NCBI GenBank assembly: GCA_021325635.1
Contig: JAJPGV010000055.1
Location: forward strand, 1-64,000
From: Chloroflexota bacterium
Lineage (GTDB): Bacteria; Chloroflexota; JAJPGV01
Direction: 5' to 3'
Length of the DNA: 64,000 bases
Positions 26,228-34,674 of this stretch are shown one piece after another. Every line of letters begins with the position of its first letter. Within the stretch, counting starts at the first letter, position 1. Both the position numbers and the translations under genes were made by a program. The notes under the pieces were generated by a model. The model worked only from the letters and a program-made list of their open reading frames with translations. It was not told the DNA's origin and searched no databases.

Positions 26228-27538
26228 GTGTTAACCGCGGAGCAGAACCGTCTTCTCACCGAGACCGGGCCGGACACGCCAGGTGGCCAGCTCCTGCGCC
26301 GCTACTGGCAGCCTGTGGCGTTATCGGAGGAGCTGCCTCCCGGCGGTGCTCCGCTGCCAGCCCAGGTCATGGGCGAGGATCTGGCGCTCTTTCGTGACGA
26401 TGCCGGCCACGTCGGCCTGCTGGGTCTGCACTGCAGCCACCGAGGGGCCGACCTGAGCTACGGCCGGGTCGAAGATGGGGGTTTGCGCTGCCTGTATCAT
26501 GGGTGGCTGTACGACGTTCACGGCAACTGTCTGGATCAGCCGGGCGAGCCGGCCGGCAGCGACTTCTGCCGCAAGGTGCGCCAGCTCTCCTACCCCTGTC
26601 AGGAAGCGAACGGGCTGGTGCTCGCTTACATGGGGCCTGGCGAGGCGCCGCTGCTGCCCGCCTATGAGTTCTTGACCGCGCCCGAGGGGCACGCGTACGT
26701 CAATAAAGTGCACCACGAGTGCAACTACTTGCAATCGAACGAGGGCAACATCGATCCGGTGCATCTCTCATTCCTGCACCGTTTTCTCAAGGACGATCAG
26801 CCCCGCATCGTGCGCGGCACGGCCGAGACCGGTTACTACACGCTGATGGGCAGAGAGCTGGCGCCGCAGATCGAGATCGAGGAGACCGACTACGGCCTGC
26901 GGATCTCGGCGGTGCGCGACGCAGGCTCCGGGAAGCGCTATCTGCGGGTGACGAACTTCGTGTTCCCCAATTTCGCGTCATTCCCGGGCAACACCGGCGG
27001 CGACGGCTTCAGCGTGAACTGGCACGTGCCGATCGACGACACCCATCACTGGAAGTACCAGATTGTCTACAAGCGCAGCCAGCCGATGGACCTGGAGAAG
27101 GCTCGCCGGCAGGCGGCGCAAGAGCTGGACGAGAGCTACCACACCTACCGGCATCGCGGCAACCGCTATCAGCAGGATCGCCAGGAGATGAAGACCACCA
27201 CCTTCATTGGCATGGGCAGCATGTTCGCGGTGCACGATAAGTTCGCTACCGAAGGCGAGGGCGCCATCCAGGACCGCACCACCGAGCGGCTGTCCTATAC
27301 CGACAAGGCGATTGGGGCCAGCCGCCAGCTGCTGCTTCAGGCGATCCGCGACGTCCAGGAGGGCCGCGAGCCTCCGCACATCGTCCGCGACGCGGCCCGC
27401 AACGACTTCTCGCACATGGTGGTGCTGTCCGAAGCGATTGAGGGCTCGGTCGACTGGCGGAATTACTGGAAGACCGGCGGCACGCAGGGCGCCAAGGTGA
27501 GCGCGGCGGCGCTGGCAACCGCCGGCTCGAAATCATAG
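26228..27538 (+). CDS. Rieske (2Fe-2S) aromatic ring-hydroxylating oxygenase, alpha subunit
   Basis: This 436-residue paralogue of the protein at 953 has Rieske ligands C69-x-H71 and C88-x2-H91 and the mononuclear iron motif D176-x2-H179-x4-H184 (DPVHLSFLH). The start is GTG with GGAGGGG at about 26216. It sits between the receptor at 25126 and a UbiD at 27611, and all three are probably one transcript. The order suggests import, ring hydroxylation or O-demethylation, and decarboxylation, as in phthalate-type routes. The reductase partner is not encoded here. Confidence 0.92.
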   Translation: MLTAEQNRLLTETGPDTPGGQLLRRYWQPVALSEELPPGGAPLPAQVMGEDLALFRDDAGHVGLLGLHCSHRGADLSYGRVEDGGLRCLYHGWLYDVHGNCLDQPGEPAGSDFCRKVRQLSYPCQEANGLVLAYMGPGEAPLLPAYEFLTAPEGHAYVNKVHHECNYLQSNEGNIDPVHLSFLHRFLKDDQPRIVRGTAETGYYTLMGRELAPQIEIEETDYGLRISAVRDAGSGKRYLRVTNFVFPNFASFPGNTGGDGFSVNWHVPIDDTHHWKYQIVYKRSQPMDLEKARRQAAQELDESYHTYRHRGNRYQQDRQEMKTTTFIGMGSMFAVHDKFATEGEGAIQDRTTERLSYTDKAIGASRQLLLQAIRDVQEGREPPHIVRDAARNDFSHMVVLSEAIEGSVDWRNYWKTGGTQGAKVSAAALATAGSKS

Positions 27539-27610
27539 CCTTGCATCCGGCCGCCGGCGTGAGCCGTGTTCGGCCGTTCCGAACCATCGAGGTCTGAACA
27601 GGAGGTTTCC

Positions 27611-29086
27611 ATGCTGGCTGCTGCCCCGGTCTCCGGTGCTGTGTATGACGACCTGCAGAGCTTCGTCGCCGCCTGCCAGGAGCTAGACGAGTGGCGTCTG
27701 ATCGACGGCGCCGATTGGGACCTGGAAATCGGCGCCCTCACGGAGGCCACGGCCGAGCTCATCGCCGAGCCGCCGCTGCTGCTGTTCGATAACGTTCGCG
27801 GCTATCCGGCTGGCTACCGGGTGGTCTCACTGCTGGTGGCGTCGTACCGCCGCGCCGCTCTGGCCATGGGCCTGCCAATCGACCGCCCCAAGCTCGAGCT
27901 CATGCGCCTGGCCGCACGCAAGGTGAAGGAGGCTCGGCCAATCGAGCCCGAACGTGTCTCTGGCGGTCCGGTCATGGATCGCATTCAACAGGGCGAGGCG
28001 GTGGACCTGCTGAGCTTCCCCGCGCCGCGCTACCACGCGATGGATGGCGGCCGCTATATCGGCACCGGCGATTCGCTCATCTGCCGCGATCCCGACGGCG
28101 GCTTCGTGAACATGGGCACGTATCGGATGCAGGTGCACGAGCGCAACCTGCTGGGACTGTGGATGAGCCCCGGCCAGCATGGCCGCCAGATCTGCCAGCG
28201 TTACTGGGATCGTGGCCAGGCCTGCCCCGTCGTGGCCACCTTTGGGGCGGATCCGCTGCTGTTCATGGGGTCGCATACCAAGATTCCCTGGGGCACGAGC
28301 GAGCTGGCGACGGTGGGTGGTCTGCGGGGCCGGCCGGTGCAGATCGTCGAGGGCCCGCTCACCGGGTTGCCCATCCCGGCGTTTGCTGAGATCGCCATCG
28401 AAGGCGAGGTCCCGCCGCCCAGCGTGGAGGGTCGCGATGAGGGCCCGTTCGGTGAATGGCCGGGCTACTACTCGGGCGGCACCCGCGGAACGGGCGAGCC
28501 GCAACCCGTCATCCGCGTGAAGGTGCTCTACCATCGTGAAAACCCGATGATCCTCAATGAGGCGCCGCTGTGGCCGGGAGCCCCCAAGCACGGCCTGCCC
28601 ATCAACGCCGGTATCCTGTGGGATCAGCTCGAAGCCGCCGGCATCCAGGACATTGCCGGGGTTGGCTTCCACACCCCCTACATGATCGTCGTCTCCATTC
28701 GCCAGCGCTACGCCGGCCACGCCAAGCAGGCCGGGCATGCCGTCATCGCCTGCTCTGCCGGGGCGCGCAATGGACGCTACGTGGTGGTCGTGGACGAGGA
28801 CATCGACCCCACGGACCTCAAGGAGGTGCTGTGGGCGATGGAAACGCGGGTGGACCCGGCGAGCGACATCGAAGTCGTCGCCGGCTGCTGGGGCACCCCG
28901 CTGGACCCACGCATGTCGCCGCAGCAGCGCGAAACGCGGGATCACACCAACAGCCGAGCCATCTTCTACGCCGTGCGGCCGTTTCTGTGGAAGGACCGCT
29001 TCCCGCAGGTGAGCCGCAGCCCGCGCGAGCTGCGGCAGAGCGTCGTGGAGAAGTATCGGGACCTGCTGGGCTTCCCTCGAACCTAA
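27611..29086 (+). CDS. UbiD family decarboxylase
   Basis: This 491-residue UbiD member is more distant from the pair at 12910 and 15728. The key residues are R172 (MGTYRMQ), E277 and E282 in DEGPFGEWPGYY. It also has SFPAPRYHAMDGGRYIGTGD and VVDEDIDPTDLKEVLWA, as in the vanillate/phenolic-acid branch. Prenyl-FMN is expected. The ATG at 27611 has AGGAGG 5 bases upstream, so the longer frame from 27566 was not used. It is the last gene of the receptor-Rieske-UbiD unit and converges on another Rieske gene only four bases away. Confidence 0.9.
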   Translation: MLAAAPVSGAVYDDLQSFVAACQELDEWRLIDGADWDLEIGALTEATAELIAEPPLLLFDNVRGYPAGYRVVSLLVASYRRAALAMGLPIDRPKLELMRLAARKVKEARPIEPERVSGGPVMDRIQQGEAVDLLSFPAPRYHAMDGGRYIGTGDSLICRDPDGGFVNMGTYRMQVHERNLLGLWMSPGQHGRQICQRYWDRGQACPVVATFGADPLLFMGSHTKIPWGTSELATVGGLRGRPVQIVEGPLTGLPIPAFAEIAIEGEVPPPSVEGRDEGPFGEWPGYYSGGTRGTGEPQPVIRVKVLYHRENPMILNEAPLWPGAPKHGLPINAGILWDQLEAAGIQDIAGVGFHTPYMIVVSIRQRYAGHAKQAGHAVIACSAGARNGRYVVVVDEDIDPTDLKEVLWAMETRVDPASDIEVVAGCWGTPLDPRMSPQQRETRDHTNSRAIFYAVRPFLWKDRFPQVSRSPRELRQSVVEKYRDLLGFPRT

Positions 29087-29090
29087 GGGT

Positions 29091-30485
29091 TCAGCGAGCC
29101 TGGGAAGCCGCTTCCACGCGGTCGGCCAGCTCTTCCGCCCGGCGGTAGAGCTCGACGATAGCGTCGCGGTCGGGGCAGAAGCGATCGGCGTCGTCGTCGA
29201 TGTACAGCCAGCCGCCCTTGGAGACCTTATGGTAGTTGCCGCGGTAGGCTGTGACCTGGCCGCCGATCTGGGCCGAGCGCAGGGGCGACTCGCCGTCGCT
29301 GCCGGGAATCTGCAGCTCGAGGCTTTCGTTCTCCGCGGGATCGCGGAACACATTCATGGGCTCTTGGCCGGCGGCCACTCGAGCGATCTGCTCCGACAGC
29401 ATCTTACGGTAGGCGATGACGCACACGTCGCTGACGCCCAGGTGCTCCTGGGTGCGGTCCGTGACCTCGCCCTGCGCATACCAGGCAACCATGTCCTGAG
29501 CTAAGACGTAGTCGAGGACGTATTCGCCCTTCTCGTTCTGCAACGGCACGGCGGCGTAGGGTACGAAGTCCTGCTGCGGCGCGCCAACCTCGGCCGGGAA
29601 GGTGTAGCAGAAATACTGCAGGTGCCAGGTCGTGGTGTCATCGATGGGCACGCCAATCTGGTAGGTGCGGCGGTAGCCAACCTCGCCCGGTCCGAAGGCC
29701 AGGGTGTAGGGGAAGAGGATCGGGTTGGAGCCAATCGTCCAGCCTCGGCTGTCCTCGGGCTGATCGTTGGTGCGCGTGCCCTTGGTGAAGCCGAAGCGGT
29801 TGTAGATGGGACGATAGCGTGTGTAGCCGCCGCGGGCCAGCAGCGCATTCTGGCGGGCCATGGCCGAGTTGTAGCGGGCTTTAGGATCGTCGGTGAGACG
29901 GCCCTGCCGCTCGAGCGCGTACTGGAACAGCCGGCCGTGGAGGTAGATGGCGTGGCCCAGGTCGCCGCGGTTCTCCATGACCTGCAGCCAGTTGCAGGGC
30001 AGCCAGTGGGCGATGATCTGCCGGAAGCCATCCGGCCGGACGAATAGGTCCCAGCGCGGGAGCAGCGGCGCGGGATCCGGTCCCAGGTATGCCCAGATGA
30101 GCCCGCCCAGCTCCTGGACCGGGTAGGCCTTGACGCAGACTTTGTCCTTGAAGGTCCCATCGGGCGGTTCGAGTGGCTGCTCGAGGCAGCGACCCTGGCT
30201 ATCGAACAGCCAGCCGTGATAGCAGCAGCGCAGCCCTTCGGGCTCGGGAATGCCGTAGGCCATGCTCACGCTGCGGTGGGGGCAGCGCTCGGCAATCAGC
30301 CCCAGGCGGCCACGGCGGTCGCGAAAGAGAACGAGGTCCTCGCATAGGATCCGCACCTTGGCCACTGGGTTTTCGCGCAGCAGGGCGCCTGGATAGATCG
30401 GGTGCCAATAGTGGCGCAGCAGCTCGCCGCATGGTGTGCCCGGACCGATCCGGGTCAGGTATTCGTTCTCTTCGGGGGTCAGCAT
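29091..30485 (-). CDS. Rieske (2Fe-2S) aromatic ring-hydroxylating oxygenase, alpha subunit
   Basis: This 464-residue oxygenase has Rieske ligands C68-x-H70 and C87-x2-H90 and an iron motif D175-x2-H178-x4-H183 in the unusual context GDLGHAIYLH. The start of the protein and the segment WAYLGPDPAPLLPRWDLF are close to those of the protein at 953, so the two are the nearest pair. It lies on the minus strand downstream of a cupin gene and a receptor gene, with a 38-base gap after the latter. The three probably form one unit. No Shine-Dalgarno of note precedes the ATG. Confidence 0.92.
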   Translation of the reverse strand: MLTPEENEYLTRIGPGTPCGELLRHYWHPIYPGALLRENPVAKVRILCEDLVLFRDRRGRLGLIAERCPHRSVSMAYGIPEPEGLRCCYHGWLFDSQGRCLEQPLEPPDGTFKDKVCVKAYPVQELGGLIWAYLGPDPAPLLPRWDLFVRPDGFRQIIAHWLPCNWLQVMENRGDLGHAIYLHGRLFQYALERQGRLTDDPKARYNSAMARQNALLARGGYTRYRPIYNRFGFTKGTRTNDQPEDSRGWTIGSNPILFPYTLAFGPGEVGYRRTYQIGVPIDDTTTWHLQYFCYTFPAEVGAPQQDFVPYAAVPLQNEKGEYVLDYVLAQDMVAWYAQGEVTDRTQEHLGVSDVCVIAYRKMLSEQIARVAAGQEPMNVFRDPAENESLELQIPGSDGESPLRSAQIGGQVTAYRGNYHKVSKGGWLYIDDDADRFCPDRDAIVELYRRAEELADRVEAASQAR

Positions 30486-30523
30486 GTGATGACGTCGGTG
30501 CTACTTTAGCCGAGCGGGAGAAT

Positions 30524-31711
30524 CTACTTCAGCTCCTCTTTGGAGATGGCGATAGCCTTCAGCTGGGTGTCGTAGCTGTCCTCGGTCTGGAGGTCGATGT
30601 ACTTCTTGTTGCCGTCCACGGCGCCATCGGGATCGACGACCGCCACGTCGGTTCGGCGGCTGTTGAAACCGCTGCGCCGAGACCAGGACGTCTGCCCCTC
30701 CTGGCTCATCAGCCAGTTGATGGCGACCTTAGCCGCGTTGGGATGCGGTGGCTGGTCGAATGCGGCCACGGCGCCGTGCGTCAGTGACCCACCGGCCAGG
30801 GCTTCGGTGTCCAGCGGCTTGATTTGCGACACGTCCACGCCCTCGCTCTTGAAATTGATGAGCACGTCCGGAGTGAAGCCGAGGGCGATCGCGTACTGGC
30901 CGCGAATGAGCCAATCACCCAGCTGGCGGCGGTCCTGGGTGAGCACCAGGCTCTGATCGCGCAGCAGGGCTCGGAGCCGGTCTTCGCCGTAGGTCGCAAG
31001 CAGCGTTGCCAGCTTGGACGCGCCGGCTGATCCGGGTCGGGGATCGAGCAGGGCAATCTTGCCCTTCCATTTGGCATCCCAGAGCTGGTCGATCTTCGAC
31101 AGCTGGCTTTCGGGCACGACGGCGCGATTGACGTAGGCTGTCCAGACTTCCTGGCTGTGCAGGAAGTACACGGTTGATCTGTCGTGGTCCGCCCAGCCGG
31201 CGGCGAAACCGCCGATCCACTTCTTGTCGTCCAGGACCTCGGGCAGGATGAGGTTGGGCTGCAGAGCGGTCAGGGCGCCCACTGGCTTGAGGGACTGGAA
31301 GCCCGTGCTGGGACTGTGAATCATCACGTCCCAGTTGAACTGTCCGGCCTTGCGCTCGGCCTGCAGCTTGGGGGCCAGATCCGCGCCACCGTTCCCGCTG
31401 AGCAGCTCGACCTTGATGCCGTACTTGGCCTGAAACGGATCCCAGACCTGGCGGTAGCCCTCGCCAGGCATCGTGACCAAGTTGACCTGGCCCTCCTTCT
31501 TGGCGGCGGCCAGCACCTGGTCCCAGGCCGCCGGCGAGCCGGCAGCAGAGGCTGATGCGCCGCTTGTGCCGACGGCTGGCGCAGGACTGGCGGGGGCGGC
31601 GGCGCTGCCGCAGCCGGTGAGCGCGATGAGCGCCAGGACGCCCAGCGCGGTGACGTGCCTCGCCCCGCGAGGCCGGTTGTGTGCCTTAGCCGTTCTCCAG
31701 CGTTTCGGCAT
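30524..31711 (-). CDS. extracellular solute-binding lipoprotein, iron-type ABC family
   Basis: This 395-residue protein has lipobox ALTGC (C34), a linker of Ala, Ser and Gly, and a binding domain beginning WDQVLAAAKKEGQVNLV with DAKWKGKIALLDPRPGS and QPPHPNAAKVAINW. Its C-terminus (AIAISKEELK) matches that of the receptor at 40057, so these two are paralogues. The ATG at 31711 lies inside the end of the cupin gene, a 26-base overlap. It was chosen because the basic signal-peptide start MPKRWRTAKA follows and the longer frame is a shadow of the cupin. No permease is adjacent. Confidence 0.85.
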   Translation of the reverse strand: MPKRWRTAKAHNRPRGARHVTALGVLALIALTGCGSAAAPASPAPAVGTSGASASAAGSPAAWDQVLAAAKKEGQVNLVTMPGEGYRQVWDPFQAKYGIKVELLSGNGGADLAPKLQAERKAGQFNWDVMIHSPSTGFQSLKPVGALTALQPNLILPEVLDDKKWIGGFAAGWADHDRSTVYFLHSQEVWTAYVNRAVVPESQLSKIDQLWDAKWKGKIALLDPRPGSAGASKLATLLATYGEDRLRALLRDQSLVLTQDRRQLGDWLIRGQYAIALGFTPDVLINFKSEGVDVSQIKPLDTEALAGGSLTHGAVAAFDQPPHPNAAKVAINWLMSQEGQTSWSRRSGFNSRRTDVAVVDPDGAVDGNKKYIDLQTEDSYDTQLKAIAISKEELK

Positions 31712-32192
31712 CGAGGCTGTCCTTACCGCGATAGCTGTAGCGGGTGAGCTTGGGCGGCTTGGCCGGTTTCGTTTCCACCTGGTACAGCACGGTGAGCTCG
31801 TCGGACTCGTTGGCGAGCTGGTAGTAGTAGCTGGCGTTGATGTGCACCAGCTCGCCGGGATGGAGCACGATGTCCTCGCCTTCGTTGATGCCGTAGATGT
31901 GCAGCTCGCCCTGCACCACGTAGAAGAGGTGCTCGAAGCCAGGATGGCAGTGCATTTCGTCGCGTTTGCCAGGCGGGTAGAGGTTGATGATGGCTGTCGA
32001 GTGGCGGTTATCGGTGAGGCGGACAAAGGTTTTGCCGCCGGCGGTCTCGATGTTGTCGGGAATGCTGACTACCTGCCACCCCTTGGTGTGCAGCTTCTGC
32101 CGGTCCTCGTGGTTCGAGCCGCCTTGACCTTCAAAGCGGTCGTCCCGCAGGACGTGGCTCGTGTCCAGGGTGTTGGCGCTGGGGGTGCTCAT
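31686..32192 (-). CDS. cupin-domain protein
   Basis: This 168-residue protein holds one cupin barrel: motif 1 as EMHCHPGFEHLFYVVQGELH and motif 2 as LHPGELVHINASYYYQLAN. The two His of HCH, the Glu/His region and the later His could bind a metal. Small cupins of this size include ring-cleavage-related dioxygenases, isomerases and sugar epimerases. Here it is first in a unit with a receptor and a Rieske gene. ATG 32192 has AGGAGGAAC upstream, so the longer frame was not used. The function is unassigned. Confidence 0.8.
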   Translation of the reverse strand: MSTPSANTLDTSHVLRDDRFEGQGGSNHEDRQKLHTKGWQVVSIPDNIETAGGKTFVRLTDNRHSTAIINLYPPGKRDEMHCHPGFEHLFYVVQGELHIYGINEGEDIVLHPGELVHINASYYYQLANESDELTVLYQVETKPAKPPKLTRYSYRGKDSLDAETLENG

Positions 32193-32507
32193 GCTGCCTG
32201 TTCCTCCTGAAATCCGACGCACTCGGGGGCGCCGCACAGTGGTTGGCGCCGCTCGAAGTTTGGGGCCGATTCTACCTCCGGCGGGCAGCCAGCGTCCAGG
32301 CCGGAATCACGGGGCTCTGTCTAGCGGCGAAGCCGGTGCAGGGCGCTCCTCGCGGCCGCCATCGCTCCGTCCCTTCGGGCGGAAGACGGCGTAGGTCTGC
32401 ATCCCGTCTCCGGTCACGTGAAGAGGCCCTCGTCCGGAGGCGGGAGAGGAGGGTCTCAGTGCTCCGTGCCGGTTCGCGCGGTTTGGAGCCAGCGAAGCAG
32501 GCGGGGG
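32193..32507 (-). promoter_or_regulatory. intergenic region between the electron-transfer operon and the cupin unit
   Basis: This 315-base GC-rich gap lies between two minus-strand genes. A possible minus-10 (TAGAAT on the minus strand, about 32274-32269) and an inverted repeat (GGCGCC around 32228-32252) sit before the cupin gene. No gene, tRNA or known RNA was recognised, and no T-tract terminator was seen for the upstream operon. Confidence 0.25.
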
Positions 32508-33581
32508 TCAGCCTTTCACCAGGAAGGTGAAGCGCTGACCTTTGTCGCGATGCAGGAAGGTCGAGCCGTCGGGGTTCTTGCTGGTCATGAAGCAGACCGC
32601 GGCCCACATGCCAGGCGTGAGCGCAGCCGTCTTCTGCCCGGTCTTGCCGGGGGCCAGATCTTCCAGGAGTGGCTGGCCCTTGATCAGATCGTAGTTCTCA
32701 CCACCGTTCAGGCGGTCGGCGATGAACTTGGTGATGTCGCCCAGCGGATAGACCACGAAGTCGTGCTCGGAGGTCATCTTGTTGGTCACCGAGAAGGTGA
32801 CGTTGCCGGCTGGGACGATGAGGCGGTCGGGCTGGAACAGCCAGGAATCGGCCAATATGCCAGTGCCCTGGACCAGATCGACGTTCATGGTGCTGCCGGC
32901 GGTGAGGATCGCCGGCGAGGGCCCGCCCTGACCCACCGCGGCCAGTGTGACCGTCTGGCCCTTGTCGAAGTGCCGGTAGGTACTCCCATCGGGGTTCTGC
33001 CCTTTCATGTAGCAGGCCAGCTCGTAGAAGCCGGGTGTGAGCGTCGCGCTGAAGTTGGCGCTTTTGGCCGGCTCCACCTCGCCGGTTTGCCCGACCAGAC
33101 CCTTCAGGTACTGGGTTTCGCTGGCGCTCTTGCCTGCCCGCCGCAACGTCATCATCTGGCTCACGTCCTGGGTGGGATAGACCCACAGCTCGTGTGTCTC
33201 CTTGCCGGTGTTCTTGAACGTGAAGTTGACGGGCGTCCCGGCCATGACCGCCAGGTTGTCGACGTCGAAGAGCAGGTTGTTACCATCTTCCCGGGCGGAG
33301 ATCGTCACGGCGGTGCCCGGGGTGCCGGGCGCCGCTGTGCTGGCGGCCGGCGCGACCGACGGGGCTTTGGGCGCCGCCGGAGCCGAAGGGGCCGCCGGAG
33401 GGGCCGAAGCAGCGGCTGCAGACGGGCTGCTCGACGCAGGCGCTGGGGCCTGCGCTCCGCCGCAGGCCGCCAGGAGAGCCACGGCTCCCGTGAGCCCGAC
33501 GAGCATGCCGCCGCTGCGCAGCAATTGCCGCCGGGTGATTGGATATTCGACGTGGTGCGACAAGGATCCTTGCGTGTTCAT
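32508..33581 (-). CDS. Tat lipoprotein with two cupredoxin-like domains
   Basis: This 357-residue protein has a twin-arginine signal (TRRQLLRSGG) with lipobox LLAAC (C40), a Pro/Ala/Ser linker to about residue 90, and two related beta-sandwich domains of about 125 residues. Each repeats the same pattern: His in THELWVYP or EHDFVVYP (H130, H273), Cys in ELACYM or AAVCFM (C190, C330), then NPDGS and a later His (H204, H344). These could be type-1 copper ligands, but the Cys-to-His spacing is longer than in plastocyanin. It is the last gene of the FeS-NrfD-cytochrome operon and would be its soluble-side electron carrier. Confidence 0.78.
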   Translation of the reverse strand: MNTQGSLSHHVEYPITRRQLLRSGGMLVGLTGAVALLAACGGAQAPAPASSSPSAAAASAPPAAPSAPAAPKAPSVAPAASTAAPGTPGTAVTISAREDGNNLLFDVDNLAVMAGTPVNFTFKNTGKETHELWVYPTQDVSQMMTLRRAGKSASETQYLKGLVGQTGEVEPAKSANFSATLTPGFYELACYMKGQNPDGSTYRHFDKGQTVTLAAVGQGGPSPAILTAGSTMNVDLVQGTGILADSWLFQPDRLIVPAGNVTFSVTNKMTSEHDFVVYPLGDITKFIADRLNGGENYDLIKGQPLLEDLAPGKTGQKTAALTPGMWAAVCFMTSKNPDGSTFLHRDKGQRFTFLVKG

Positions 33582-33601
33582 GGACGTTTCCTTTCTTGCT
33601 G

Positions 33602-34054
33602 TTAGCTGGGTGGACTGGTTTTCATGGAATCGAGATACGCCGCGATGGCCGCCAGGTCATCGTCACTGAGCGTCGTGCCGAACGAGGGCATCTCTCCGGG
33701 GCCCTTGCTGGTCCGGTCGCGCAGCTCGGCTGCGCTGAACCCGACGATGGGCTTGTTCACCAGGCCTCCCCGTCCATCCAGGCCGTGGCAGGTGGCGCAC
33801 TGGTTGGCCACGATCAGCTCGCGGCCGCGCTGGATCTGATCGGCCGCGGTCATTCCGGCTGCGAGCCCTGGTCCGTGGAATGGGCTCGGCGCCGCGCCCA
33901 CGATGGTCTGCGGCGTGCGGTGATAGTCCACCTCCACCCCGGGAGCCAGGTTGCTGTGCGTGTACGGACTGTGCAGGACGAGGGCCACCAGGGTGATCCC
34001 GGCGACAAGCACCCAGGCCCCGATAAGTCCCGGCATCGCCAGCATGCGGCTCAT
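33602..34054 (-). CDS. membrane-anchored class I cytochrome c
   Basis: This 150-residue protein has an uncleaved N-terminal membrane segment (about residues 8-28) and a single haem domain with C86-x2-C89-H90 (CATCHG) and a likely axial Met M122 in GEMPSFG. It would pass electrons outside the membrane. The ATG at 34054 overlaps the stop of the preceding gene as ATGA, which implies translational coupling. The longer open frame upstream overlaps that gene and was rejected. The Ig-like protein comes before it and the cupredoxin protein after it in the operon. Confidence 0.88.
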   Translation of the reverse strand: MSRMLAMPGLIGAWVLVAGITLVALVLHSPYTHSNLAPGVEVDYHRTPQTIVGAAPSPFHGPGLAAGMTAADQIQRGRELIVANQCATCHGLDGRGGLVNKPIVGFSAAELRDRTSKGPGEMPSFGTTLSDDDLAAIAAYLDSMKTSPPS

Positions 34055-34674
34055 CGCGAGCCCTCGGAGGGATCCCGAGCGATCTTCAAGAGAAGCGTGA
34101 CAACGCGAGCGTAGAGCGACCAGACGATGAGCAGGGCGAGGGCGATGGGCCACCCACTGGCGCGCGGCCAGAGCTGGCCAAGCATGGCCAGCGGGGGCGA
34201 ATTCAGCAGGGGAATGCGGACGCCGGCGTCTTGCACGTAGAGCTGCCGGCTGCCGGCGACGCTGATGGTTGCGCTAGCCGATGCTGGCCCGTGGCTGGCG
34301 TCGCCGCGATACTGCGCCGTGACGGCGAGGTCACCGCTGCTGCGCACCTGCCATTGGGCCTTGACCAGGCCGGTGTCGTCGGTCACTCCCTGGGCCACCA
34401 CCTCGTCGCCGCTCACATGCAAGAACGTCTGAGGGACGACGAAGAGCACCGTGGCTTTGGCCAGCGGCGCTCCGCCCGCTCCGACCAGTCGTGCCTGGAG
34501 GAGGATCGTTTGGCCCAGGGTGGCCGTATCAGGAGCCGCTACGGCGATGGCCGAAGGGGATGTGCCAACCTGTGCCTGGGCCACGCCTGGGAGAGCCGCG
34601 GCCAGCAACAGCACGCCGGCCAGCGCTCGAAAGGCGTAGTGACGCAGGTGGCTGTGTGGGGTAAGGGTGCTCAT
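34051..34674 (-). CDS. membrane-anchored protein with Ig-like domain
   Basis: This 207-residue protein has a signal peptide (to about AQA at 33-35), one Ig/invasin-like beta domain (about residues 40-140, with GQTILLQARLVGAGGAPLAK and TAQYRGDASHGPASA), and a C-terminal membrane helix (about 173-195). No cofactor motif is present. It overlaps the NrfD-like gene before it and the cytochrome gene after it by ATGA, so it is tied to the complex. An assembly or docking subunit on the outer face of the membrane is a reasonable inference. No named family was recognised. Confidence 0.7.
   Translation of the reverse strand: MSTLTPHSHLRHYAFRALAGVLLLAAALPGVAQAQVGTSPSAIAVAAPDTATLGQTILLQARLVGAGGAPLAKATVLFVVPQTFLHVSGDEVVAQGVTDDTGLVKAQWQVRSSGDLAVTAQYRGDASHGPASASATISVAGSRQLYVQDAGVRIPLLNSPPLAMLGQLWPRASGWPIALALLIVWSLYARVVTLLLKIARDPSEGSR

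Noticed and set aside
27827-29353. minus-strand open frame of 508 codons
   Set aside because: Shadow of the UbiD gene running into the Rieske gene in another frame; no family features.
32193-32507. possible non-coding RNA or tRNA in the gap
   Set aside because: No cloverleaf, T-loop sequence or known RNA motif was found.
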